DNA of 64,000 nucleotides, from the NCBI RefSeq assembly GCF_018499875.1, contig NZ_JAHBAY010000009.1:186001-250000 (forward strand). Reading direction: 5' to 3'. Position numbers and translations under genes: made by a program. The notes beneath the pieces are model-generated. The model ran no database searches. It was not told the origin of the DNA and saw nothing but the letters and a program-made list of their open reading frames with translations. The DNA is from Kineosporia corallincola. GTDB taxonomy: Bacteria; Actinomycetota; Actinomycetes; Actinomycetales; Kineosporiaceae. This document shows positions 8,142-15,233 of the stretch, in pieces; position 1 is the first letter of the stretch, and every line of letters starts with the position of its first letter.

Positions 8142-9203
8142 TCACTGTGAACCGACGCTCGCGGGCGTCTGAGTGGGGCGCTTGGCCCGGTTACGCCTGG
8201 CAGCGATGTCGGAGACCCATGCCAGGAGGGTGGTGGAGAGCACGGACAGCACGAGCAGCAGCCCGATGATGATGTTGATGACGTTCACGGTGACGCCCTC
8301 CAGCCGCAGGGCGCTGGAGAGGGCACCGATGAGGAGCACACCGGCGATCACGCCGGGCAGCTTGCCCCGGCCACCGAAGATCGACACACCGCCGAGCAGG
8401 ACGGCCGCGATCACCTGGAGCTCGAGGCCCTCGGCGTTGTCGCCGCGGGCACTGCCGAACCGCAGGGTGTAGAAGATGCCGGCCAGGGCCGAGACCGTGC
8501 CGGTCAGGACGAACAGGATCAGCTTGGTGCGCTGCACGTTGACGCCGCTGAACTCGGCCGCCTCGGTGCTCAGGCCGATGTCGTAGATGCCCCGGCCGAA
8601 TGGGGAGAAGTGCAGCAGCGCGACGAACCCGGCGGCCAGCAGGACGAACACGATCATGAACGTCGGGATGCCGGTCGAGCCGATCACCCGGGCGGTCTGG
8701 TCGGTCCAGGAGGTGGGGAAGTCGGTGACCGCGGTGGTGCCCAGCAGCCCGACGGCGATGCCCCGGTAGAGGGCCAGCGTGCCGATGGTCACGGCCAGCG
8801 AGGGTAGCCCGACGTGGGCCACGAGGAACCCGTTGACGAGCCCGCAGACCACACCGACCGCCAGTGCGGCCAGCGCCGCGACCGGCATCCCCACCCCGTG
8901 CTGCACCAGGAGCCCCAGCACGGCGCTGGACAGGCCGACGACCGACGCGACGGACAGGTCGATGTCGCCGGTCACGATGACCAGGGTCATCGGGAGCGCG
9001 ATCAGCAGCACCGTGGTCATGTCGACGAGGATGTAGGTGAGGGTCAGGGTGTCGCCGAAGTACGGGATGTTGCTGTAGCCGTACATCCAGACGATCAGCA
9101 GGAGGGCGATGACGCTCGCCTCCCGGCTCAGCAGCAGCCGGCGCCAGAGCGGCCGGGAGTACGCGGGGTAGGTCCTCTCGGCCCGGGTGTCGACGGCGGT
9201 CAT
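8142..9203 (-). CDS. rhaQ: Rhamnose-type ABC transporter permease (second)
   Basis: A 353-residue RbsC-like permease with about nine or ten hydrophobic segments. It contains the characteristic IVTGDIDLSVASVVGLSS loop and AAVLLGGVSIFGGRGKLPG near the end. It forms the transmembrane channel with the adjacent permease. Its ATG (9203) overlaps the stop of the upstream permease by 4 bp, so translation is coupled. The P and Q labels follow the usual rhaSTPQ order and are not decided by sequence. Confidence 0.85.
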   Translation of the reverse strand: MTAVDTRAERTYPAYSRPLWRRLLLSREASVIALLLIVWMYGYSNIPYFGDTLTLTYILVDMTTVLLIALPMTLVIVTGDIDLSVASVVGLSSAVLGLLVQHGVGMPVAALAALAVGVVCGLVNGFLVAHVGLPSLAVTIGTLALYRGIAVGLLGTTAVTDFPTSWTDQTARVIGSTGIPTFMIVFVLLAAGFVALLHFSPFGRGIYDIGLSTEAAEFSGVNVQRTKLILFVLTGTVSALAGIFYTLRFGSARGDNAEGLELQVIAAVLLGGVSIFGGRGKLPGVIAGVLLIGALSSALRLEGVTVNVINIIIGLLLVLSVLSTTLLAWVSDIAARRNRAKRPTQTPASVGSQ

Positions 9204-10264
9204 GCTTCGTCCCTCGCTTCGATGAGTTGGCGCGCCTGGCGGGCCGCGAGCACCCGGTCGAGCACGATGGCGGCGATGATCAGGGCGCCGACCAGGGCCT
9301 GCTGCCAGAACTCGGAGATGCCGACCATGGGCAGGGCGCTGTTGATGGTCATCAGCAGCCCGGCGCCGATCGCGGCGCCCCACACGGTGCCGGCGCCGCC
9401 GGAGATCGCCACACCGCCGACCACGGCGGCGGCCACGGCCTGGAACTCGATGCCGCTGCCGGCGCCGGAGTTGACCGTGCCGTAGCGGGCGGCGAACACC
9501 ACCCCGGCCAGGCCGGCCAGGGCGCCGCTGAGCACGAACGCGGTGACGACGCGCCGGCTCACCGGGAGGCCGTAGAGCACGGCGGCCTCCGGGTCGGAAC
9601 CGACGGCGTAGAGCTCACGGCCCGAGCGGGCGGTGGTCAGGTAGTAGCCGACGGCGGCCACGATCACGATCGACACGATGAACAGCACCGGGATCGAGAG
9701 GATCTGCCGGGTGCCGAGATCGAGGAAGGCGTCGGGCATCTGCGAGGCGCTGATCAGGCTGGAACCGGCCCAGGTGACCACGATCCCGCGGAAGATGTAC
9801 TGGGTGCCCAGGGTGATGACCATCGCGGGGACCCGGCCGTAGGCGACGACCACCCCGTTCACCAGGCCGAGGCCGGCCCCGGCCGCGATGCCGATGGCGA
9901 AGGCCAGCAACGGCGGCATACCCGGGTGGGAGGTGAACACCTCGCCGGTCAGCCAGGCACTGATGCCGAGGATCGCGCCGACCGACAGGTCGACGTTGCG
10001 GGTGATGATGACGACCGTCTGCCCGGCCGCCAGCAGCAGCAGGATCGACGGGGTGAGCAGCAGGTCGCGCCAGCCGTCGGAGCTGAACACGAAGTCCGAG
10101 CTCTTCAGGGCCGCCGCGGCGATGACGAGCAGCAGCACGATCGCGACGGACAGCTCGCGCGAGCGCAGCAGCGACCTGATCAGCCGGGTGCGGGCCGGCA
10201 GGGCGCTGGGCTCGACGAGCAGCGTGGTGCCCTCGTCGGCGTGGGTGTCGGTGGTGGGGGTCAT
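9200..10264 (-). CDS. rhaP: Rhamnose-type ABC transporter permease (first)
   Basis: A 354-residue inner-membrane permease of the RbsC/BPD-2 family, with the conserved VVIITRNVDLSVGAILGISA stretch and AAVVGGVAISGGAGTVWG. It should pair with the following permease as a heterodimer. The start at 10264 lies in a 4-bp overlap with the ATPase stop, and its own stop overlaps the next start, so the ATPase and both permeases are tightly coupled in one transcript. Confidence 0.85.
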   Translation of the reverse strand: MTPTTDTHADEGTTLLVEPSALPARTRLIRSLLRSRELSVAIVLLLVIAAAALKSSDFVFSSDGWRDLLLTPSILLLLAAGQTVVIITRNVDLSVGAILGISAWLTGEVFTSHPGMPPLLAFAIGIAAGAGLGLVNGVVVAYGRVPAMVITLGTQYIFRGIVVTWAGSSLISASQMPDAFLDLGTRQILSIPVLFIVSIVIVAAVGYYLTTARSGRELYAVGSDPEAAVLYGLPVSRRVVTAFVLSGALAGLAGVVFAARYGTVNSGAGSGIEFQAVAAAVVGGVAISGGAGTVWGAAIGAGLLMTINSALPMVGISEFWQQALVGALIIAAIVLDRVLAARQARQLIEARDEA

Positions 10265-11772
10265 CGGGCCATCTCCTGGCTGGCGGTGGCGGCGTGCATC
10301 ACGTTCTCCGGGGTGGCCTCGGCGCGGGGCAGCTCGGCGGTCAGGCGGCCCTCGCTGATCACCAGCACGCGGTCGGCCATGCCGAGCACCTCGGGCAGCT
10401 CCGACGAGATCATCAGGATCGCCATGCCCTGCCCGGCGAGTTCCGAGAGCAGGCGGTGCACCTCGGATTTCGTGCCGATGTCGATGCCGCGGGTGGGCTC
10501 GTCGATGATCAGCAGGTCGGGCTGGGTGGCCAGCCACTTGGCGATGACCACCTTCTGCTGGTTGCCGCCGCTCATGGTCTTGGCGGGAGCGTCGAGGGCG
10601 CTGGTCTTGACCTCCAGCCGGGAGGCCCAGGGGCTGACCGCCCGGTTCTCCCGGCCACGGGTGAGCAGTCCGCCCACGGCCAGGTTGCGGCGGATCACGC
10701 CGGCGATGTTCTCGGCCACCGAGGCCTCGGTGACCAGGCCCTGCTTGCGCCGGTCCTCGGGGATGAAGGCCATGCCGGAGGCGATGGCGGCGCGCGGGCT
10801 GCGTGGTGGCACCGCGTTGCCCTTCATCGTCACCGACCCGGAGTCGAAGCGGTCGACACCGAAGACGGCGCGGGCGATCTCGCTGCGTCCCGCCCCGACC
10901 AGGCCCGCCAGGCCGACGATCTCACCGCGGCGCACGGTGAACGAGATGTCGTGGAAGACGCCGGCCGAGTTCAGGCCGTCGACCTGGAGCACGACCTCGC
11001 CGATCTCGGTGTCCTGCTTGGGGAACAGCTCGGCGACCTCACGGCCGACCATCAGGTTGACGATCTCGGAGACGGTGGTCTCCTTGATCGGCCGGGTGCC
11101 GATGTAGGCGCCGTCGCGCATCACGGTGACGGTGTCGCACAGCGCGAACACCTCGTCGAAGCGGTGCGAGATGAAGACCAGCGCCCGGCCCTCGTCGCGT
11201 AGCCGGCGGGCGACGGTGAACAGCCGCTCCACCTCGACCCCGGACAGCGCCGCGGTCGGCTCGTCCATGATCAGGACCTTGGCGTCGAGCGAGATGGCCT
11301 TGGCGATCTCGATGATCTGCTGGTCGGCGATCGACAGGCCGAGGGCCGGGCGGCGCGGGTCGATGTGCACCCCGAGCCCGGTGAACAGCCGCTCCGCCTC
11401 CGCGTACATCGCGGCCCTGTCGATACGCCGCATGCGGCCCAGGATCTGGCGGCCCATGAAGATGTTCTCGGTGACCGACAGATCGGGGAAGAGCGTGGGT
11501 TCCTGGTAGATGACGGCGACGCCGGCCGCCTTGGACTCCGCGGTGGATCCGAAGTCGACGGGCTCGCCGTCGAGCAGGAACTCGCCGCTGTCCCGGCGGT
11601 GGACACCCGCCACCATCTTGACCAGCGTGGACTTTCCGGCGCCGTTCTCGCCCACCAGCGCGTGGACGGAGCCGGGGTGGACCTCCAGGCTGCCGGACCT
11701 GAGAGCGACGACCGGGCCGAAGGACTTCGACACGTCGGTCAACTTCAGGGCAGCGTGTGACGGGCTGACCAT
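10261..11772 (-). CDS. rhaT: Rhamnose-type ABC transporter ATP-binding protein (duplicated ATPase)
   Basis: A 503-residue double-ATPase of the sugar ABC (RbsA/MglA/RhaT) type. The N-terminal half has Walker A GENGAGKST, a LSIADQQ signature-region variant and Walker B VLIMDEPTAAL; the C-terminal half has GLVGAGRSE (degenerate Walker A), the MSGGNQQKV signature and LLIIDEPTRGID. It powers uptake through the two permeases. ATG 11772 is preceded by GAGGCAAGGTG. A promoter and a palindromic operator lie immediately upstream. It is the first recognisable gene of the operon. RhaT here means the ATPase of the rhaSTPQ nomenclature. Confidence 0.88.
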   Translation of the reverse strand: MVSPSHAALKLTDVSKSFGPVVALRSGSLEVHPGSVHALVGENGAGKSTLVKMVAGVHRRDSGEFLLDGEPVDFGSTAESKAAGVAVIYQEPTLFPDLSVTENIFMGRQILGRMRRIDRAAMYAEAERLFTGLGVHIDPRRPALGLSIADQQIIEIAKAISLDAKVLIMDEPTAALSGVEVERLFTVARRLRDEGRALVFISHRFDEVFALCDTVTVMRDGAYIGTRPIKETTVSEIVNLMVGREVAELFPKQDTEIGEVVLQVDGLNSAGVFHDISFTVRRGEIVGLAGLVGAGRSEIARAVFGVDRFDSGSVTMKGNAVPPRSPRAAIASGMAFIPEDRRKQGLVTEASVAENIAGVIRRNLAVGGLLTRGRENRAVSPWASRLEVKTSALDAPAKTMSGGNQQKVVIAKWLATQPDLLIIDEPTRGIDIGTKSEVHRLLSELAGQGMAILMISSELPEVLGMADRVLVISEGRLTAELPRAEATPENVMHAATASQEMAR

Positions 11773-11787
11773 GAGCACCTTGCCTCG

Positions 11788-11801
11788 TTGAAAGGATTCA
11801 A
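11788..11801. promoter_or_regulatory. Candidate operator of the rhamnose-type operon
   Basis: TTGAAAGGATTCAA is a 5-4-5 inverted repeat located just downstream of the inferred transcription start of the promoter at 11811-11840 and 16 bp before the rhaT ATG. A bound repressor here would block transcription. Inference only. Confidence 0.5.
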
Positions 11802-11810
11802 GCGAAAGAG

Positions 11811-11840
11811 AAAGTAGAGTCGGGGTTTTACCGGTGTCAA
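11811..11840 (-). promoter_or_regulatory. Sigma-70-like promoter of the rhamnose-type operon
   Basis: On the minus strand TTGACA (11840-11835) and TACTTT (11816-11811) are separated by 18 bp, close to the housekeeping consensus. The start would fall near 11804, giving a short leader that contains the palindrome at 11788-11801. Confidence 0.6.
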
Positions 11841-11849
11841 GCAACGATC

Positions 11850-12655
11850 TGCATCATTCGGCGGGCGGGTGACCGCGCGGGTCGGTGCTGCGGCGCATGG
11901 CCCGTCCCCTTCGTCGTCGGATCGGCCGTCGGAGCGGAAGGCGTTGCTGAAAGGACTGTTTCAGCACCCTGATGCTGAGATCGGTCAGCTTAGGCCACGT
12001 CTGGCATTCTGGTGGGGCGAAAACGAATCTTGTGACGGGAATGCCGACGTGACCCGGCGCGACCCGACGCGGCTCGCGTGCCGTGGACAGGGTGCGTGCG
12101 GGGCGGCGTCTGATCCGTCCGCAGCCCGTTTCGGGCCTGCTGGCGGACGGATCAGAGGCGGGGGTGACGGGCCGTCGTGCTGGCAGGGGGCGGTGCTGCC
12201 GTGTGACCTCGGAGGCGGGACGGCGCTCGCGAGGTGGAGGGTGCGGGCGCGTGAGGGCATGGGCGCGCAGGCACTTGAGTGGGCGCTTGAGCAGGCGCTT
12301 GAGAACGCGAGGTCGTGGGGTGCGGCGCGGCTGCGGAAGCTGGGGGGCGCGAGCGCGCGGGCGCTTGGCGGCGCGAGGCCGTGGGGTGCGGCGGGAGTGC
12401 GGGCGCTGGGGGGTGTGACACCGCGTGTGCGGAGTGGGGCGAAGCCGCATGCGTGGCCTGGCCCGAGAGGACGGGCGCGGGGTGGGGCCAGGCTGTGGGT
12501 GCAGGGCGACGCCAGGCCGTGGGTGCAGGGCGACGCGGGGTCGCGAGCGCGGGGCGGCGGGAGGCCGTCGGGCCGGCCCGTCTGGAGCCCGTGGGTGGGC
12601 CGCTGCGTGTGTGCATGAGACTCTCCCTTGAGTCCAGTGCCTGTCCAATGCCTGA
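11850..12655. other. G-rich intergenic gap with inverted repeat 11945-11966
   Basis: No convincing gene lies here. At 11945-11966 TGCTGAAA and its complement TTTCAGCA flank 6 nt, a possible regulator site or small hairpin about 170 bp upstream of rhaT. From about 12240 to 12600 the plus strand is strongly G-biased and built from degenerate repeats of GTGGGTGCAGGGCGACGC and GCGCGGGCGCT types. One questionable minus-strand frame runs through it (12152-12616). Confidence 0.5.
12152..12616 (-). CDS. Questionable Pro/Ala/His/Arg-rich frame behind a LacI-type operator
   Basis: An open frame of 154 codons begins at ATG 12616 after a good ribosome-binding site (AAGGGAGAG) and downstream of a promoter with a LacI-type operator, which is what argues for it. 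Its content is low complexity, with repeated RRPAPTAW-like units and no recognisable domain, and may only reflect the G/C-skewed DNA. It could be a real proline-rich peptide, a remnant left after replacement of a sugar-regulated gene, or non-coding leader. Low confidence. Confidence 0.28.
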   Translation of the reverse strand: MHTRSGPPTGSRRAGPTASRRPALATPRRPAPTAWRRPAPTAWPHPAPVLSGQATHAASPHSAHAVSHPPAPALPPHPTASRRQAPARSRPPASAAAPHPTTSRSQAPAQAPTQVPARPCPHAPAPSTSRAPSRLRGHTAAPPPASTTARHPRL

Positions 12656-12667
12656 TGAAACGTTTCA
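12656..12667. promoter_or_regulatory. Perfect LacI-family-type operator
   Basis: TGAAACGTTTCA is a perfect 12-bp palindrome with the central CG typical of LacI-family operators. It lies about 14 bp downstream of the -10 box of a minus-strand promoter at 12681-12710, covering the expected transcription start. The regulator is not in the window. Confidence 0.65.
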
Positions 12668-12680
12668 GGCAACTTTCGCC

Positions 12681-12710
12681 AGCCTATCGGGGGCCGAAGG
12701 TCCCTGGCAA
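12681..12710 (-). promoter_or_regulatory. Promoter reading toward the rhamnose-type operon
   Basis: On the minus strand TTGCCA (12710-12705) and TAGGCT (12686-12681) are 18 bp apart, with the LacI-type palindrome at the start site. It would transcribe 12616 downward and possibly reach rhaT as a second, distal promoter. Confidence 0.4.
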
Positions 12711-13365
12711 TGGCTGCGTTGCAGGTAGCCGCCGGTCGGTACGCCGTTCGTGGATCGTGACCGATTGTCACCAGGTTCGGGGGGCTGTAACCAGGGGCGA
12801 CACGGGTGAACCACGCATGGACGCCCGTGGCTGGCCTGGGGGCGCGGGTCGCCGAGGAGTCGGTCGGCGACGGCGGCTCCCCGGCGCGCAGGGGGAAGTG
12901 CCTGATCAATGTGACTGCGGGACGGGGGAGGTCGCCGGGGCGGCGACGGGCGCGGCTCCCGGGTGCCCTCCGGGCGTGGCCACCGGAGCCGGCTCGCGGC
13001 GGCGACCGGATGGGATGCCTCCGGGCGGTGGGCGCGGACCGTGTTGCGCACTGCGGCACAGTCGTGGCGGAGAGCGGAATCACAGTCGTACGGTGAGCCC
13101 TGCGGCGGCGAGAAGAGCGGGCACGCGGCGTCATGGTGAATCGTTTTTGCATCACGCTGTGTCGGGGCTTCTCGGGGCTTCTTGGGGCTTCTTGGGGCTT
13201 CTCGGGCTTCTCGGGGTGTCGCGCGGTTCCGCGTGCTCCGGGTTCCGTGTGCCGGGTCTCGCGTGCCTGACCCAGCGTCACGAGACCACCGTTCCCACCG
13301 GCGTCCACCACGGGTTCGGCGGCTGTGGTTCGCCCGCTGCGGCGGCACCCCTCCGATCGGCCAGT
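12711..13365. other. Intergenic gap, no gene seen
   Basis: About 650 bases without convincing codon pattern or ribosome-binding sites on either strand. It includes the GGGGCTTCT tandem repeat listed separately at 13164-13217. Confidence 0.45.
13164..13217 (+). repeat. Short tandem repeat GGGGCTTCT(C/T)
   Basis: Five consecutive units of about 10 bp based on GGGGCTTCTC/GGGGCTTCTT, the fourth and fifth slightly shortened. It lies in the non-coding gap upstream of the arabinofuranosidase gene. No role is evident. Confidence 0.7.
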
Positions 13366-13535
13366 TGTGACCGTTAACATCGCTGTGCCTCACGCTGCCG
13401 GGCGCTGCTGACCGGCCGAGGGCGTCCATGAATTGGGCTCTGCAAGAACGGTGGTCGTGTTCCAGCGACCGGGGCCGACCACTGATCGCACATCGGTAGA
13501 AGGGGCCTTAAGGCCTCCCGATGTGAGCGTTACTA
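13366..13535. promoter_or_regulatory. Candidate operator pair upstream of the arabinofuranosidase gene
   Basis: TGTGACCGTTAACA (13366-13379) and TGTGAGCGTTACTA (13522-13535) each resemble the LacI-family pattern TGTTAGCGCTAACA (about 11 and 10 of 14 positions). A perfect palindrome GGCCTTAAGGCC (13504-13515) lies between them. They are 118-287 bp before the start of the secreted arabinofuranosidase, so sugar-responsive control is plausible but unproven. Confidence 0.35.
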
Positions 13536-13652
13536 TCGAGCGGCCGTCGCCCCTGCGGGCCGCGGCCCCGCACCGCCTCCGGCCGGGTGGTGCCCGTGCG
13601 CGCACATTCCGTCATTCCGTCGCAACGCCGCACAGGAATGGAGAGAGAACCC

Positions 13653-15233
13653 ATGCGATCACCCGAACGTCCCCGGTCCGCCCGCGGGGCACGCCTTCCG
13701 CGCAGAACCGGGCTCCTGATGGCCGCGGCCCTGCTCGCCGCCGCCGGCCTGACCCTGCCGACGACCGGAGCCCAGGCGGCCACCACCCAGCCCTGCGACC
13801 TCTACGCCACCGGCGGCACCCCCTGCGTGGCCGCCCACAGCACCACGCGGGCCCTCTACGGCGCGTTCACCGGCTCCCTGTACCAGGTGAGACGCGCCTC
13901 CGACGGCACCACCCTCGACGTGAAGCCGCTCGCGGCCGGGGGCGTGGCCAACGCCGCCTCCCAAGACACCTTCTGCTCCGGCACCACCTGCCTGATCACC
14001 AAGATCTACGACCAGTCGGGCCGCGGCAACGTGCTCACCCAGGCGCCGCCCGGCGGGTTCCAGGGGCCGGACGTGAACGGGTACGACAACCTGGCCGGCG
14101 CCGACGCGGCCCCGGTGACCGTCGGCGGGCAGAAGGCCTACGGGGTGTTCGTCTCGCCCGGCACCGGCTACCGCAACAACAACACCAGCGGCATCGCCAC
14201 CGGGGACCAGGCGGAGGGCATGTACGCGGTGCTCGACGGCACCCACTACAACGGCGGCTGCTGCTTCGACTACGGCAACGCCGAGACCAGCAGCCTGGAC
14301 ACCGGCAACGGCCACATGGAGGCCATCTACTTCGGCAACAGCACCGCCTGGGGCTCGGGTTCCGGCAGCGGCCCGTGGATCATGGCCGACCTCGAGAACG
14401 GCCTGTTCTCCGGGGTCTCGGCGGGCAACAACGCGAACGACCCCACCGTCACCCACCGGTTCCTGACCGCCGTCGTCAAGGGCAGGGCCAACCAGTGGGC
14501 CCTGCGCGGCGGCAACGCGCAGTCCGGTGCGCTGTCCACCTACTACGAGGGCGTGCGGCCCAGCGTGTCCGGCTACAACCCGATGAGCAAGGAGGGCGCG
14601 ATCATCCTCGGCATCGGCGGCGACAACAGCGTCTCCGCGCAGGGCACCTTCTACGAGGGCGTCATGACCTCCGGCTACCCGACCGCCGCCACCGAGAACG
14701 CGGTGCAGGCCAACATCACCGCCGCCGGGTACCAGACCCGGGCCATCACCAGCGGCACGAAACCCACGGTCGGATCGGCTGTCTCGCTGCGTGCCACCAC
14801 CTCGGGCAGCACCGACCGGTACATCTCGCACTCGGGCACGACGGTCACGGCGGCCCAGGTCGGCTCGTCCAGTTCGAGCGCGGCCCGCGGGCAGGCCACC
14901 TGGACCGTGCGGGCCGGCCTGGCGAACAGCGAGTGCGTCTCGTTCGAGTCGAAAGACACCGCCGGAAGCTATCTCCGGCATTCCGACTTCCAGCTCTCGC
15001 TGGGCGTGAACAACGGCAGCACGCTGTTCGCCCAGGACGCCACCTTCTGCCAGCAGAGTGGAAAGAACGGTCAGGGAACCACTTTCCGCTCGTTCAACTA
15101 CCCGACCCGCGACATCCGCCACTACGAGTACAACCTCTACATCGCCGCCAACGGCGGGGTGCACACCTTCGACGCCGCGTCGCTGTGGCCCGACGACGTC
15201 AGCTGGGTGGTGGCCGCCGGGCTGGCCTCGTGA
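13653..15233 (+). CDS. abfB: Secreted alpha-L-arabinofuranosidase B (GH54 with CBM42)
   Basis: The 526-residue product begins with a positively charged, twin-arginine-containing N-region (LPRRTGLLMAAALLAAAG) and a cleavage-like GAQA|ATT, so it is exported. The following domain, CDLYATGGTPCVAAHSTTRALY, YDQSGRGN and CCFDYGNAE, is the GH54 catalytic domain, which removes arabinofuranosyl side chains from arabinoxylan or arabinan. The last 150 residues (VSLRATTSGSTDRYISHSG through FNYPTRDIRHYEYNLYI) are the arabinose-binding CBM42 beta-trefoil. ATG 13653 is used because GGAGAG lies 7 nt before it; an ATG at 13638 is in frame but overlaps that site. Its 3' end overlaps the convergent LuxR-LAL gene by 35 bp. 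Released sugars may feed ABC uptake systems like the one upstream. Confidence 0.9.
   Translation: MRSPERPRSARGARLPRRTGLLMAAALLAAAGLTLPTTGAQAATTQPCDLYATGGTPCVAAHSTTRALYGAFTGSLYQVRRASDGTTLDVKPLAAGGVANAASQDTFCSGTTCLITKIYDQSGRGNVLTQAPPGGFQGPDVNGYDNLAGADAAPVTVGGQKAYGVFVSPGTGYRNNNTSGIATGDQAEGMYAVLDGTHYNGGCCFDYGNAETSSLDTGNGHMEAIYFGNSTAWGSGSGSGPWIMADLENGLFSGVSAGNNANDPTVTHRFLTAVVKGRANQWALRGGNAQSGALSTYYEGVRPSVSGYNPMSKEGAIILGIGGDNSVSAQGTFYEGVMTSGYPTAATENAVQANITAAGYQTRAITSGTKPTVGSAVSLRATTSGSTDRYISHSGTTVTAAQVGSSSSSAARGQATWTVRAGLANSECVSFESKDTAGSYLRHSDFQLSLGVNNGSTLFAQDATFCQQSGKNGQGTTFRSFNYPTRDIRHYEYNLYIAANGGVHTFDAASLWPDDVSWVVAAGLAS

Noticed and set aside
12628-13377. A 249-codon plus-strand frame in the gap before abfB
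   Set aside because: Its composition follows the local GC skew, it contains the GGGGCTTCT repeat read as Leu-Gly runs, and no domain is seen.
13653-15233. Operon linking abfB to the rhamnose-type transporter
   Set aside because: They are on opposite strands with a 1.8-kb gap and different candidate operators, so only a functional theme, not an operon, is supported.
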